DNA from: Burkholderia humptydooensis
GTDB taxonomy: Bacteria; Pseudomonadota; Gammaproteobacteria; Burkholderiales; Burkholderiaceae
Assembly: GCF_001513745.1 (NCBI RefSeq)
Contig: NZ_CP013380.1
Span: 3,100,001-3,164,000, forward strand
Direction of reading: 5' to 3'
Length of the DNA: 64,000 nt
This document shows, one piece after another, positions 15,725 through 23,793 of this stretch. The position numbers and the translations under genes were made by a program. Position 1 is the stretch's first letter. Each line of letters starts with the position of its first letter. Under the pieces are notes generated by a model. It saw nothing but the letters and a program-made list of their open reading frames with translations, was not told where the DNA came from and did no database searches.

Positions 15725-16300
15725 ATGTCGAGAACCTTCGCATATGCACGTGTCAGCACGACCGATCAGACGCCAGCCAACCAACTCCGCGAGATCGAGA
15801 CAGCCGGCTTCGCTGTCGACAAGCGCCGAGTCGTTACCGAGAGTATCTCGGGTAGCGTTAGTGCAGATCAGCGGCCCGGATTTGCCGAGCTGCTTCTCAA
15901 GATGGAAGAAGGCGATGTGTTAATCGTGACGAAGCTCGACCGACTTGGCCGGAATGCGATGGACGTCCGCGCAACTGTTGAAGCTTTGGCAGAACGCGGC
16001 ATCCGGATTCATTGCCTCGCGCTCGGCGGCGTCGACCTCACCAGCGCGGCCGGACGAATGACGATGCAGGTATTGAACGCCGTTGCCGAATTTGAACGCG
16101 ACTTGTTGATCGAACGAACGCAAGCCGGGATCGCGAGAGCAAAGGCTGAAGGAAAAGCGATGGGCCGCCCATCCGCACTTACCAAACCGCAGCAGCATGA
16201 GGTTCGCGAGCAACTCAGCGCGGGCGCGAGCGTCGCAAGCCTTGCGAGGCGTTATGGCACCAGTCGCCAGACAATCATGCGCGTCCGAGACGCAGTGTGA
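15725..16300 (+). CDS. serine resolvase/invertase (Tn3-type)
   Basis: A 191-aa small serine recombinase. The N-terminus RTFAYARVSTTDQTPANQ carries nucleophile S11. The catalytic-domain motifs VTKLDRLGRNAMD and GRMTMQVLNAVAEFERDLL are intact. The C-terminal helix-turn-helix is SVASLARRYGTSRQTIMRV. Length and order match Tn3-family resolvases. No transposase accompanies it, so it probably resolves dimers of the excised element or inverts or deletes DNA at the res-like site upstream. Convergent with the AAA-TOPRIM gene. Confidence 0.92.
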   Translation: MSRTFAYARVSTTDQTPANQLREIETAGFAVDKRRVVTESISGSVSADQRPGFAELLLKMEEGDVLIVTKLDRLGRNAMDVRATVEALAERGIRIHCLALGGVDLTSAAGRMTMQVLNAVAEFERDLLIERTQAGIARAKAEGKAMGRPSALTKPQQHEVREQLSAGASVASLARRYGTSRQTIMRVRDAV

Positions 16301-16485
16301 GCGGCTGCCAAAAGTGACTTTCTGGTAACTCACACCCTCACATTCGAAGCGCAAATGCGACGCGAACCCATCCATAGTGGAGGATCATGATATTTTGGAG
16401 CATCCACAAACCAATAGATCGCAGACGGCGGCTCCCTGCCACCGTCTCCGATATCATCAAGTCAACGCTCAATCGCCCGATAAAT

Positions 16486-18540
16486 CTATGCCGGCAGCAG
16501 TCGATCGACAATTCCTTTGAGAGTTGTAATATCGTCCTTTTGCAAACGAGCAAGCCCAGATGCGACTAAGCATTTGAACTTCGTCAGATCCATGTTCAGC
16601 GTATATTCACGCTGAATATCCTCCATCAGAACCTTCCCACTACAAAGTCTTTTCCAATCGTTTTCCCAAATCGGCTCCCGCTCCAATTTCTTTTCAGCGT
16701 GACGGCACTTGAACTCATGAGCCCATTCCGAATTTGCAGTCCGAGAATTCAGCACCGACTCAACCTCCTTCAATTTTTGAAGCTGGAGATTCGCAATCTC
16801 CTCAATGTTTTTCCCCTTTATCTCTTTCGCGGTGAGACCAACGCGCAGCCCTCTGTATTCAGCGAGTATCTCAGCCGTTATAACAGAGTCAAGTTGACCG
16901 ATAGCCAACTCGCGAATCCGCTTAGATAGCGCTCCACGCGACTCCGGCGGATTGGAAGCGTGTGTCCTAAGCAAATCGTACAGAATCTCCTCGTTGACAA
17001 GATAGTTTTCAAGGCAATATCGCTCCAATTGTTCTATCTTCACCAACTCAGTACTCTTCAAAGATGTTTCCTTTCTGTCATTATCAAAAAGGAAACTTTG
17101 CCGCTCCTTCAACAATCCTTTTTTCTCAGCAGCTTGCAGCGCCATTATTGACGCCTCGATTTCTTGCCGGCCCTTCAACGGTCGAAGTTCAATTCCAAAA
17201 AGCGCATCTGGAAACGCGGCCTGCAGAATATCGACGTCACTGTCGCCCTCAACAAATATCAATGCCTTAGCCGTTAGCGCTTGCTCAGCGCTGACGCCTA
17301 GCAGACTGATAGCCTCGACGACTTCGTGCACGTCCTGCCTGAGAATCGGTGATATATCGCTCCCATTGCGGAGATGAAAAAGCTCGGCATCATCGCGATC
17401 ATATGCGTCTCGGGTTATTTCCGCACTGTGTGTCGACACAATAAACTGGCAGTCCATAGATTTCGCAACCCTTTCCGCCAGATACGGAAGAATTTTTCTA
17501 CAAACAGCCGGATTCAAATGAAGCTCCAGCTCATCAACGAGCGAAATCGACCCTGGAACAAGCGAAGTTTTGAACAAAAGAAAACTGAGAACCAGTCCTT
17601 TTTCACCACTACTGAGACTATCTATGTCGAATACCTTTTCCGAAAGCTTATCCCTCACCAGAACCGTAACCAACCCTGTCGGTTTTTGCTGCAACCCGAC
17701 GAATTCCTTACCCGGCAAGAATGCATCAAAGATCGAATTAAATTCCGGCGCAAGATCGATATCATTGAAACGAGACAGGACAGCACGATTCACAACCGTT
17801 TGCTTTAGCCTTCCATATTTCGTAGTCGCCGTCGAAAAATGGCTATCTAATTGCGCCTTAAAATCTTGCGACCCTATTTGAATAACGATCTCCCCCACAG
17901 GGAGCGAACGATCAGCGGGAAAATAACTAAAAATTGTTTTTTCGGGAGACAACCTTTGCTCTATATACCCGATGATCATATTGTAAATAGCCGACGATCC
18001 ATTGATTCGATTTGAATCAATTTCAACCCTCACCTCCACGCGCTTACTGGAGGTTATTACTTTAATCGCCTCATCCACTGCACTCTTAGCCGTTTTCTCA
18101 GCCTCCTGCCCGATCGGCGTCGACATATAAGCCACCAAATCCAACGTGGGATCGTTAGGCTGCCGACCCAACTGCGCGGCGATCAAGTTTTTCGTTACCT
18201 GTGGAATGGCGTCTTGCAGATCCAAAATCTCTTGATCCAAAAACTCGATCGTTAGCGCAATCGAAATAGGCTTTGTCGCGTCTCCTGCCAACGCAGAAAT
18301 ATCGTACTGAAAATTTCCCTGCGCAAAATGCGCGCTGGTAGCACCCAAAGCAACCATCACGTTACGCAATTCATCATGTACGCGGGGGAATAAAATCGCT
18401 TTAGCGAGACGAATCGCCTCGAAGATAGAGCTTTTCCCTGACGCATTTGGCCCAACAACCACCGAAAGATTTTTTGATATTGAAAAATCGATATCACTCA
18501 GCTTTCTGAAATTCTTAATTACTACACGTCGAAGTTTCAC
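16486..18540 (-). CDS. AAA ATPase-TOPRIM nuclease, OLD/PARIS-like defence protein
   Basis: A 684-aa protein with an SMC/ABC-type ATPase N-terminus: Walker A GPNASGKSS (30-38), signature SLSSGEKG (308-315), Walker B SISLVDELEL (331-340) and a His switch VSTHSAE (368-374). A C-terminal TOPRIM domain has E431 (LIFVEGDSDVD) and D486/D488 (FLFDNDRK), followed by ENYLVNEEI. This order is that of OLD-family nucleases and of PARIS AriA-AriB fusions, both anti-phage proteins that degrade nucleic acid. The start is GTG 18540. Codon use is markedly AT-richer than the neighbours (one 60-base line near 16981 has only 23 G+C), which suggests recent acquisition. Confidence 0.87.
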   Translation of the reverse strand: MKLRRVVIKNFRKLSDIDFSISKNLSVVVGPNASGKSSIFEAIRLAKAILFPRVHDELRNVMVALGATSAHFAQGNFQYDISALAGDATKPISIALTIEFLDQEILDLQDAIPQVTKNLIAAQLGRQPNDPTLDLVAYMSTPIGQEAEKTAKSAVDEAIKVITSSKRVEVRVEIDSNRINGSSAIYNMIIGYIEQRLSPEKTIFSYFPADRSLPVGEIVIQIGSQDFKAQLDSHFSTATTKYGRLKQTVVNRAVLSRFNDIDLAPEFNSIFDAFLPGKEFVGLQQKPTGLVTVLVRDKLSEKVFDIDSLSSGEKGLVLSFLLFKTSLVPGSISLVDELELHLNPAVCRKILPYLAERVAKSMDCQFIVSTHSAEITRDAYDRDDAELFHLRNGSDISPILRQDVHEVVEAISLLGVSAEQALTAKALIFVEGDSDVDILQAAFPDALFGIELRPLKGRQEIEASIMALQAAEKKGLLKERQSFLFDNDRKETSLKSTELVKIEQLERYCLENYLVNEEILYDLLRTHASNPPESRGALSKRIRELAIGQLDSVITAEILAEYRGLRVGLTAKEIKGKNIEEIANLQLQKLKEVESVLNSRTANSEWAHEFKCRHAEKKLEREPIWENDWKRLCSGKVLMEDIQREYTLNMDLTKFKCLVASGLARLQKDDITTLKGIVDRLLPA

Positions 18541-18801
18541 GATGGCACCCCGTTGGTCAATTGGCGTTATCAGGACGAAACTTTGCTCTTTTGATCACGA
18601 CAAGTATAAGACCGATTCTGAGCCTTTCGGTGACGAGGCTAACAAAGCGCAGCTCGGCCCCGCTGAAGGAGGTAGCAACAGACGTCAAAGGGCAACTTCG
18701 CGACCGGGCCAGCGGGGGCGCGGGGAGATCCTTTGCGCGGAACGTTCCAGACAGCGGGCATTTCGCTGAACAACAGAGCAAACGCCGACCGCGCAGCCAC
18801 G

Positions 18802-18908
18802 TATCTCCAAAGTTATCTCCAAGAAATATGTGTGTTGGAGATAGACTTGGAGATAGTCAAAGCCTTACCGGACAAGGCTGACAAACGAAAAAACGTACTT
18901 ATCTCCAA
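18802..18908. repeat. iteron-like cluster, candidate replication element (right)
   Basis: Five copies of TTGGAGATA lie within 107 bases: inverted at 18802-18810, 18814-18822 and 18900-18908, direct at 18835-18843 and 18847-18855. An AGCCTT/AAGGCT hairpin lies between the fourth and fifth copies (about 18861-18879). Both motif and hairpin match the left cluster at 6909-7003. No gene overlaps it. This fits a crr-like second region for the primase, or alternatively an operator for an element regulator. Confidence 0.5.
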
Positions 18909-18981
18909 CTCTCCAGAATTTTTTGTTTCCGGCGGCGGACGATGTTGTGTATCGCGCTCCTTCAGCCTATGCATCGCTGCC

Positions 18982-19003
18982 TGTTGGTATTTTTGTTGGT
19001 ATC
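18982..19003 (+). repeat. integrase arm-type sites (right)
   Basis: An exact 22-base copy of 4834-4855, containing two GTTGGTAT units twelve bases apart. It lies 46 bases inside the candidate right attachment site. An identical block near both ends, and nowhere else noticed in the window, supports arm-type binding by the element's integrase. Confidence 0.65.
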
Positions 19004-19048
19004 TATGTACAGATGACGCCCGAAGCTCTTTGTCAGCATAGAGATATG

Positions 19049-19066
19049 GATTCTGTCGGGGACCAG
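19049..19066 (+). other. attR candidate (degenerate tRNA-Arg end)
   Basis: GATTCTGTCGGGGACCAG resembles the tRNA-Arg 3' end GATTCCTGTCGGGGGGACCAG but lacks one C and two G. It lies just outside the right arm-type sites, as attR should. Because the copies are not identical, either this site has mutated since integration or the crossover is a shorter identical core. Confidence 0.5.
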
Positions 19067-19250
19067 TGGGACAAGGGTTTCAGGGATCGGCGTGATACGT
19101 TTGTGATAAATCGCCTTCCCTACTCCCCATCCGGAATCACCGCGTCATCGCCCGTCGTCGATGTCAGAGCGTTGTCGCAGTGCCCCTTAGCGTGTACTGT
19201 CCGGGCCCCGTCTGCGTGGCTGTGCGGAAAAGCACGATCTCGCCACCGAC

Positions 19251-20221
19251 GTGAGCCAGACAGAAAGCCATGCCGCACTGCTGGCGCGCATCCAGAAGCT
19301 CGAATCCCAGGTCGGGCAGTTGCAGGAAACGCTCGACGCGCAAGTCGAGACGAGCCTGCGCAAGCAGATGTTCGTGCCGCGATTCGACATCGCCGACGCA
19401 GCCGATTCGCATCGCTTCATGTCGGCCTCGACCTGCAGCGCATCCGATCTTCTGCACCCCCAATATCGGCGAATCTGCGGGCGCCTCAACATCGAGCGGC
19501 GCTTCCATCGCAAGGTCTGGGAGTGGGCGTTCATCGTCCACAAGCTCGAACAGGCCGGCGTGCGACGGAGGGCAAGCGCGGCCTCGTATTCGGCGTCGGA
19601 CGCGAGCGGCTGCCGGCCTATTTCGCGAGCCGCGGCGTGTCGATCGTCGCAACCGACGCGCCCGCGGAAATCAGCGAGCAGGTCGGCTGGACGAAGTCGC
19701 TCGAGCACAGCAGCTCGCGCGACCAGTTGCGCTATCCGGACATCGTCTCCAACGAACAGTTCGACCGCCACGTGTCGTACCGCACCTGCGACATGACCGC
19801 GATCGACAAGGATCTCACCGGCTTCGACTTCACGCGGTCGTCATGCTGCTTCGGGCACCTCGGGTCGCTGCAAGCGGGCCTGCAGTTCGTCATCGACAGC
19901 GCCGAGCGGACACTGAACGACGGCGGCATCGCCTGCCACACGCCCGAATTCAATCTGTCGTCGAACGAAGGCACGCTCGATCACGGGCCCGTCGTCTTCT
20001 ATCGGAAGCGCGACATGCAGGCTCTCGTCGAGCGTCTGCAAGACCTCGGGCACGAAGTGCAGCCGTTCGTCGTCGCGCCGGATTCGCATTATCTCGATTC
20101 GTATGTCGATCTGCCGCCGTACCAGCAGGACCCGCATCTGAAGCTGCTGATGGCCACGCACGTCGTGACGTCGGCGGGCATCGTCATACGAAAGAACGGG
20201 CTGCGCGACAGGCGCAAATAG
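19251..20221 (+). pseudogene. SAM-dependent methyltransferase-like gene, frameshifted
   Basis: The 5' part (GTG 19251; MSQTESHAALLARIQKLESQ, then YRRICGRLNIERRFHRKVWE) is in one frame to about 19563. The rest (GKRGLVFGVGRERLPAYFAS, SIVATDAP, FCFGHLGSL-like core and GGIACHTPEFN) continues in a different frame to the stop at 20221. Loss of one base near 19563 would explain this and would otherwise give a protein of about 322 aa. GLVFGVGRERLPAYFASRG fits a Rossmann SAM-binding loop, and the coiled N-terminus resembles glycan or lipid-A-type methyltransferase relatives, though the substrate is unknown. It lies next to the element's right end. A sequencing error is an alternative. Confidence 0.6.
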
Positions 20222-20775
20222 CCGGCGACGCTTGCGGTGCGCGCGTCATGGACGCATCGGCCGTCGCATGGGCATTACCGTGCGCGGCATCCGCATTCGG
20301 GACCCGCTTGGCGCGTGCACGTTCGGCCGCGCGCGCTCGACGGTACGCCCTTGGCGGCACGCGCCGGACGGCGTGCCCGGCGGCTCGCGCTTCGCAACGT
20401 ATCGGTCGCGGCTGCGTGCGCATCGAAAGCTCGCCGGGCTGCGGCATCGATCGCGGTCGCCGGGATCGCATCGATGAAGCAGCGCCGGAACGAATCCGCC
20501 GACGCGCCCGTATCGCGCGCCGTCCGGGCCGCCATCGACGTCCGCTCTTTCCGCTGGCACGCGCGATGCGTGCCTTGCAACGCCGCGGGCTTTGCTGCGA
20601 TGATTGCCGTTGACCGGCGTTTCGATGCAGCAGACGCAGATACACATGAGAAGCCGATGGCGACCAGCCAGCGTCCACAGCGATACGCGGCCGCATTTGC
20701 CGCCGACACGTCGATCGCCGCCCGGCCGCCGCGCATCGTCCGCATGCGGCCGACCATGAAGTTTTCCGACTTGCG
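20222..20775. other. GC-rich gap, no gene seen
   Basis: About 550 bases between the methyltransferase relic and a small membrane protein. Many overlapping frames exist on both strands (for example 20232-20477 plus, 20246-20647 minus), as expected at this GC content, but none has a ribosome-binding site, domain or plausible composition. I cannot support a gene here. Confidence 0.4.
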
Positions 20776-21000
20776 ATGAAAGCCGCCCCGCCCGATCCTG
20801 CCGCCAGAAAACGCCGACGCCCGTCGCCCCTCGTGCTCAACCTCTTCGCCGTGCTGATCGGCGTCGTCACGTTCGGCCTCGGCGCGGCCTGGGTGATCTA
20901 CACGTGGCTCGTCGACCGCGAAGCGCCGTACTTCGCCATCCCGCTCGTCTTCTCGGTACCGGTGATCGTCGCGGTCGCCGTGCGCGGCATCTGGGAGTGA
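20776..21000 (+). CDS. small two-helix membrane protein
   Basis: A 74-aa protein with a basic N-terminus (MKAAPPDPAARKRRRPSP) and two hydrophobic segments (VLNLFAVLIGVVTFGLGAAW and FAIPLVFSVPVIVAVAVRGI). The likely topology is N-in with a short loop VDREAPY between the helices. It has no recognised domain. The composition and clear membrane pattern make it credible. Confidence 0.6.
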   Translation: MKAAPPDPAARKRRRPSPLVLNLFAVLIGVVTFGLGAAWVIYTWLVDREAPYFAIPLVFSVPVIVAVAVRGIWE

Positions 21001-21202
21001 CGCGCGTTCGCTCGCGCGGGCTGCGCATCGCACCCACCGGCCTTCGCCCCCCTTCGCCGCCGTTCACCATTGTTCACCCCGCGTCGTCCGTCGACGCCGT
21101 CGAAGCAACCGACATCGCCGCCTCCGCGAATTTCCCGGCCGGACTGCTGTCCTACCGCGCAACACGCTCGTCCGATTCCCTCCCGTTTACCGCCCGACCG
21201 CC

Positions 21203-22345
21203 ATGCCATCCAAGCCGCATCGCCCAAGCCTCAGTTTGTTCTCCGTCCGTCTGCTGTTCGCCGCCTGTGTCGTCTGGATCGCGTCCGTTGCGGGTGTCGC
21301 ATTCGCGTCGCCCGCCCACGCGGCGGGCAAGGCCTGCGCGCGCACGTCGGCCGCACACGGCCACGCCTGCCGCGTTGCGCGCCACGTTCATGCGAAGCAC
21401 GCCAAGCGCGCCGCCCGCGCGCGGCATCATGCGCCGCACATCAAGCATGAGCGCAGGGCCATTCCGGGAAAGAGCGGGCATCGCGCGCGGGCGAGCGCGC
21501 ATCAGCCTCATCCGAAACGCAAGCGTCCGCGCACGTCGCGCGACGCCGTCGTCGCGGCCGCGAAGCCGCGGTTGCTCGCGAGCTGCGGCTACACCGCCGC
21601 GTCGCGCCGCCTGCTGCGCTCGCGCGCGATCTACGTCGTCGACGAGCGCACGGGCACCGCGCTGATCGAAAAGAACGCGAATCGCGTCGTGCCGATCGCG
21701 TCGGTGACGAAGCTGATGATGTCGATGGTCGCGCTCGACACGCGCGCGCCGATGTCGCGCCCGCTGCGCGTCAGCGCGCAAGACCGCGACTACGAGAAGT
21801 TCACGGGATCGCGCCTGAAGGTCGGCTCTGTGCTGTCGCGCCGCGACATGCTGCACATCGCGCTGATGTCGTCGGAAAACCGCGCGGCGGCGGCGCTGTC
21901 GCGCGACTATCCGGGCGGGCGGCCCGCGTTCGTCGCCGCGATGAACCGCAAGGCGCGCACGCTCGGCATGAAGCGCACGCATTTCGTCAACGCGACGGGG
22001 CTCTCGCCGCGCAACGTGTCGACGGCGCGCGATCTGTCGCGGCTCGTCGCCGCGGCGAACCGCTATCCGCACATCAAGACGTTCTCGACCGATACGTCGA
22101 AAACGGTCTTCCCCAACCGCGGCGAGCTGCGCTACGTGAATTCGAACGCACTCGTGCGCGCCGGCGACTCGAGCATCGTGCTGCAAAAGACCGGCTTCAT
22201 CAACGAAGCGGGCCACTGCGTGGTGCTGCGCTACGCGGTGCGCGGGCGGCCGGTCGACATCGTGCTGCTCGGCGCGCCCGGGCCGCACGACCACGTCGCC
22301 GACGCGGCGAAGATCCGCCGCTGGCTCACATGCTCGATGCAGTGA
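21203..22345 (+). CDS. pbpG: D-alanyl-D-alanine endopeptidase (PBP7 type)
   Basis: A 380-aa periplasmic serine peptidase of the S11 (DacA/PbpG) family that cleaves peptidoglycan cross-links. The catalytic motifs are present: SxxK at S167-K170 (IASVTKLMM), SxN at S224-N226 (MSSENRAAA) and KTG at 329-331 (LQKTGFI). A signal peptide ends near residue 41. Between it and the catalytic domain lies an unusual spacer of about 75 residues rich in His, Arg and Lys. There is no C-terminal amphipathic helix of the DacA sort, which favours PbpG. Convergent with ecotin. Confidence 0.88.
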   Translation: MPSKPHRPSLSLFSVRLLFAACVVWIASVAGVAFASPAHAAGKACARTSAAHGHACRVARHVHAKHAKRAARARHHAPHIKHERRAIPGKSGHRARASAHQPHPKRKRPRTSRDAVVAAAKPRLLASCGYTAASRRLLRSRAIYVVDERTGTALIEKNANRVVPIASVTKLMMSMVALDTRAPMSRPLRVSAQDRDYEKFTGSRLKVGSVLSRRDMLHIALMSSENRAAAALSRDYPGGRPAFVAAMNRKARTLGMKRTHFVNATGLSPRNVSTARDLSRLVAAANRYPHIKTFSTDTSKTVFPNRGELRYVNSNALVRAGDSSIVLQKTGFINEAGHCVVLRYAVRGRPVDIVLLGAPGPHDHVADAAKIRRWLTCSMQ

Positions 22346-22446
22346 CGCCGCCCGGGCGCGCCCGCTGCCTGGTGGGCGCCGCCGCGCGATCCGCGCACGG
22401 CGGCCATACCGCAACCGCCGCGGATCGCGGCGAGCGGCTGCGCCGC

Positions 22447-22986
22447 TTACTTCTCGATCGCGCGCGCCACTTCGTTCGATCCGTACCACAGCCGGTAGCG
22501 GACCTCGAACTCCTTCGGCACGTACACGACGATCGGCAGACGGCTGTTGTAGCGCAACAGGTAGCCGCTGCCGCGCACCGGCACGAACGCCTGCTGCGGT
22601 TCCTGGCCCGGGCAGGCCATCAGCGTGGCGGCCGGCCCCTTCGCATTGGCGAGCACGTAATACGGATAGCCCCAGCCCTGCACCGTTTCGTGCTTGAGGT
22701 CGCCGCCGAACCAGTGCTGATTGCAATCGACGTTGATCGTCTTGCCGACGACGAGTTCGACGCGAATGTCTTCTTCCAGCTTTTCGGCGGGCAGCACGAT
22801 GACCTCGCGCTTCTGCCCCGCCTGGGCGGCCGGGAACATCTTGATGTCTTCCGCGAACGGCTTCGGCAACGATGCGGCGTCGGCGCCCGCGGCGGGCGTC
22901 GACGTGCTCGCCGCCGACGCGGCGGCGGAGAAGCCGGCGAATGCGACGCACGCCGCCCAGGCTGCCAAGCGAGAGGCTGATTTCAT
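22447..22986 (-). CDS. eco: ecotin, periplasmic serine protease inhibitor
   Basis: A 179-aa secreted protein starting MKSASRLAAW at ATG 22986, with signal cleavage near residue 26-30. The mature part carries ecotin hallmarks: VELVVGKTINVDCNQHWFGG, then GWGYPYYVL and the reactive loop TLMACPG with P1-type M123. C88 and C125 should form the loop disulfide. The C-terminal LRYNSRLPIVVYVPKEFEVR is the dimerisation strand region. Ecotin inhibits trypsin-, chymotrypsin- and elastase-like proteases, including host neutrophil elastase. It is transcribed alone, opposite to the downstream lipoprotein. Confidence 0.93.
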   Translation of the reverse strand: MKSASRLAAWAACVAFAGFSAAASAASTSTPAAGADAASLPKPFAEDIKMFPAAQAGQKREVIVLPAEKLEEDIRVELVVGKTINVDCNQHWFGGDLKHETVQGWGYPYYVLANAKGPAATLMACPGQEPQQAFVPVRGSGYLLRYNSRLPIVVYVPKEFEVRYRLWYGSNEVARAIEK

Positions 22987-23156
22987 ACGGTGCTCCTGAA
23001 AGAGTGATGAATTGAACGAAAAGCGCGACGCGCAGCCGGCTTCCGTCCTTCGACCGCTTACGTGATTGTAATGTGCAGACACAATTCGCTTCGCACGGAG
23101 CCGGTTCGCACACATCACAATGAAAACGACAGGAAATCAGGGAGAAGGAGAAAACC

Positions 23157-23498
23157 ATGCTGAAACTCGTCGCGTCGCTCGGAGCCGCTGCGCTCCTGGC
23201 CGGCTGCGTCGCGGTGCCGGACGACGGGTACGGCTATGGCTACGCGCAGCCGTACTCGTACTATCCGGGCGGCTATGCGTATGGGCCGGGCTACGCGCCC
23301 GTGTACGGAACGGTGAATATCTGGGGCGGCGGCGGATGGCGCGACCGCGACCACTGGCGCGGCGGCGACCAGTGGGGCGGTGGCGGGCGCGGCAATGGCT
23401 GGCAAGGCGGCCGGGGCCCGGCCGGCGGCCGCAACGTCCGCGGCGGCAACGATTGGCCGGGCAGCGGCGACAGCGGCAGCCGGGGCGGGCGGCACTGA
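23157..23498 (+). CDS. Gly/Tyr-rich lipoprotein
   Basis: A 113-aa protein with a lipobox at ALLAGC (cysteine 17) after a short signal sequence, so it should be a lipid-anchored envelope protein. The mature part is low complexity: Tyr/Gly-rich (DDGYGYGYAQPYSYY) then Gly/Arg/Trp-rich. The ATG follows GGAGAAGGAG. It diverges from ecotin. Related short YXX-rich lipoproteins are common in Burkholderia, but function is unknown. Confidence 0.7.
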   Translation: MLKLVASLGAAALLAGCVAVPDDGYGYGYAQPYSYYPGGYAYGPGYAPVYGTVNIWGGGGWRDRDHWRGGDQWGGGGRGNGWQGGRGPAGGRNVRGGNDWPGSGDSGSRGGRH

Positions 23499-23793
23499 TC
23501 GACGCGGGCCGCGGATTTGCAACGAGTTGTATCGCACGATGCGCTCGTGCCGCGGCGCGCGCATATAGCGCATGCGTCACGCGTCGTGTCTTCGGCGCCG
23601 TCCCGTCGAACCGCTGCGGTTCTCATCTCCACAAGATCATCGAGGCCGAGAGGTCGCGCCCGATCGATTCGGCATGATCCCATGCGCGTTGCGCCGAGGC
23701 GATGCGCCGCCGGCCCACCACCCGGCCGAGCGCGTCGATACGCATATCCGCGCACGGGCTCGTCGGCTCGTCATGACAGCGCGCCGCTCACGC

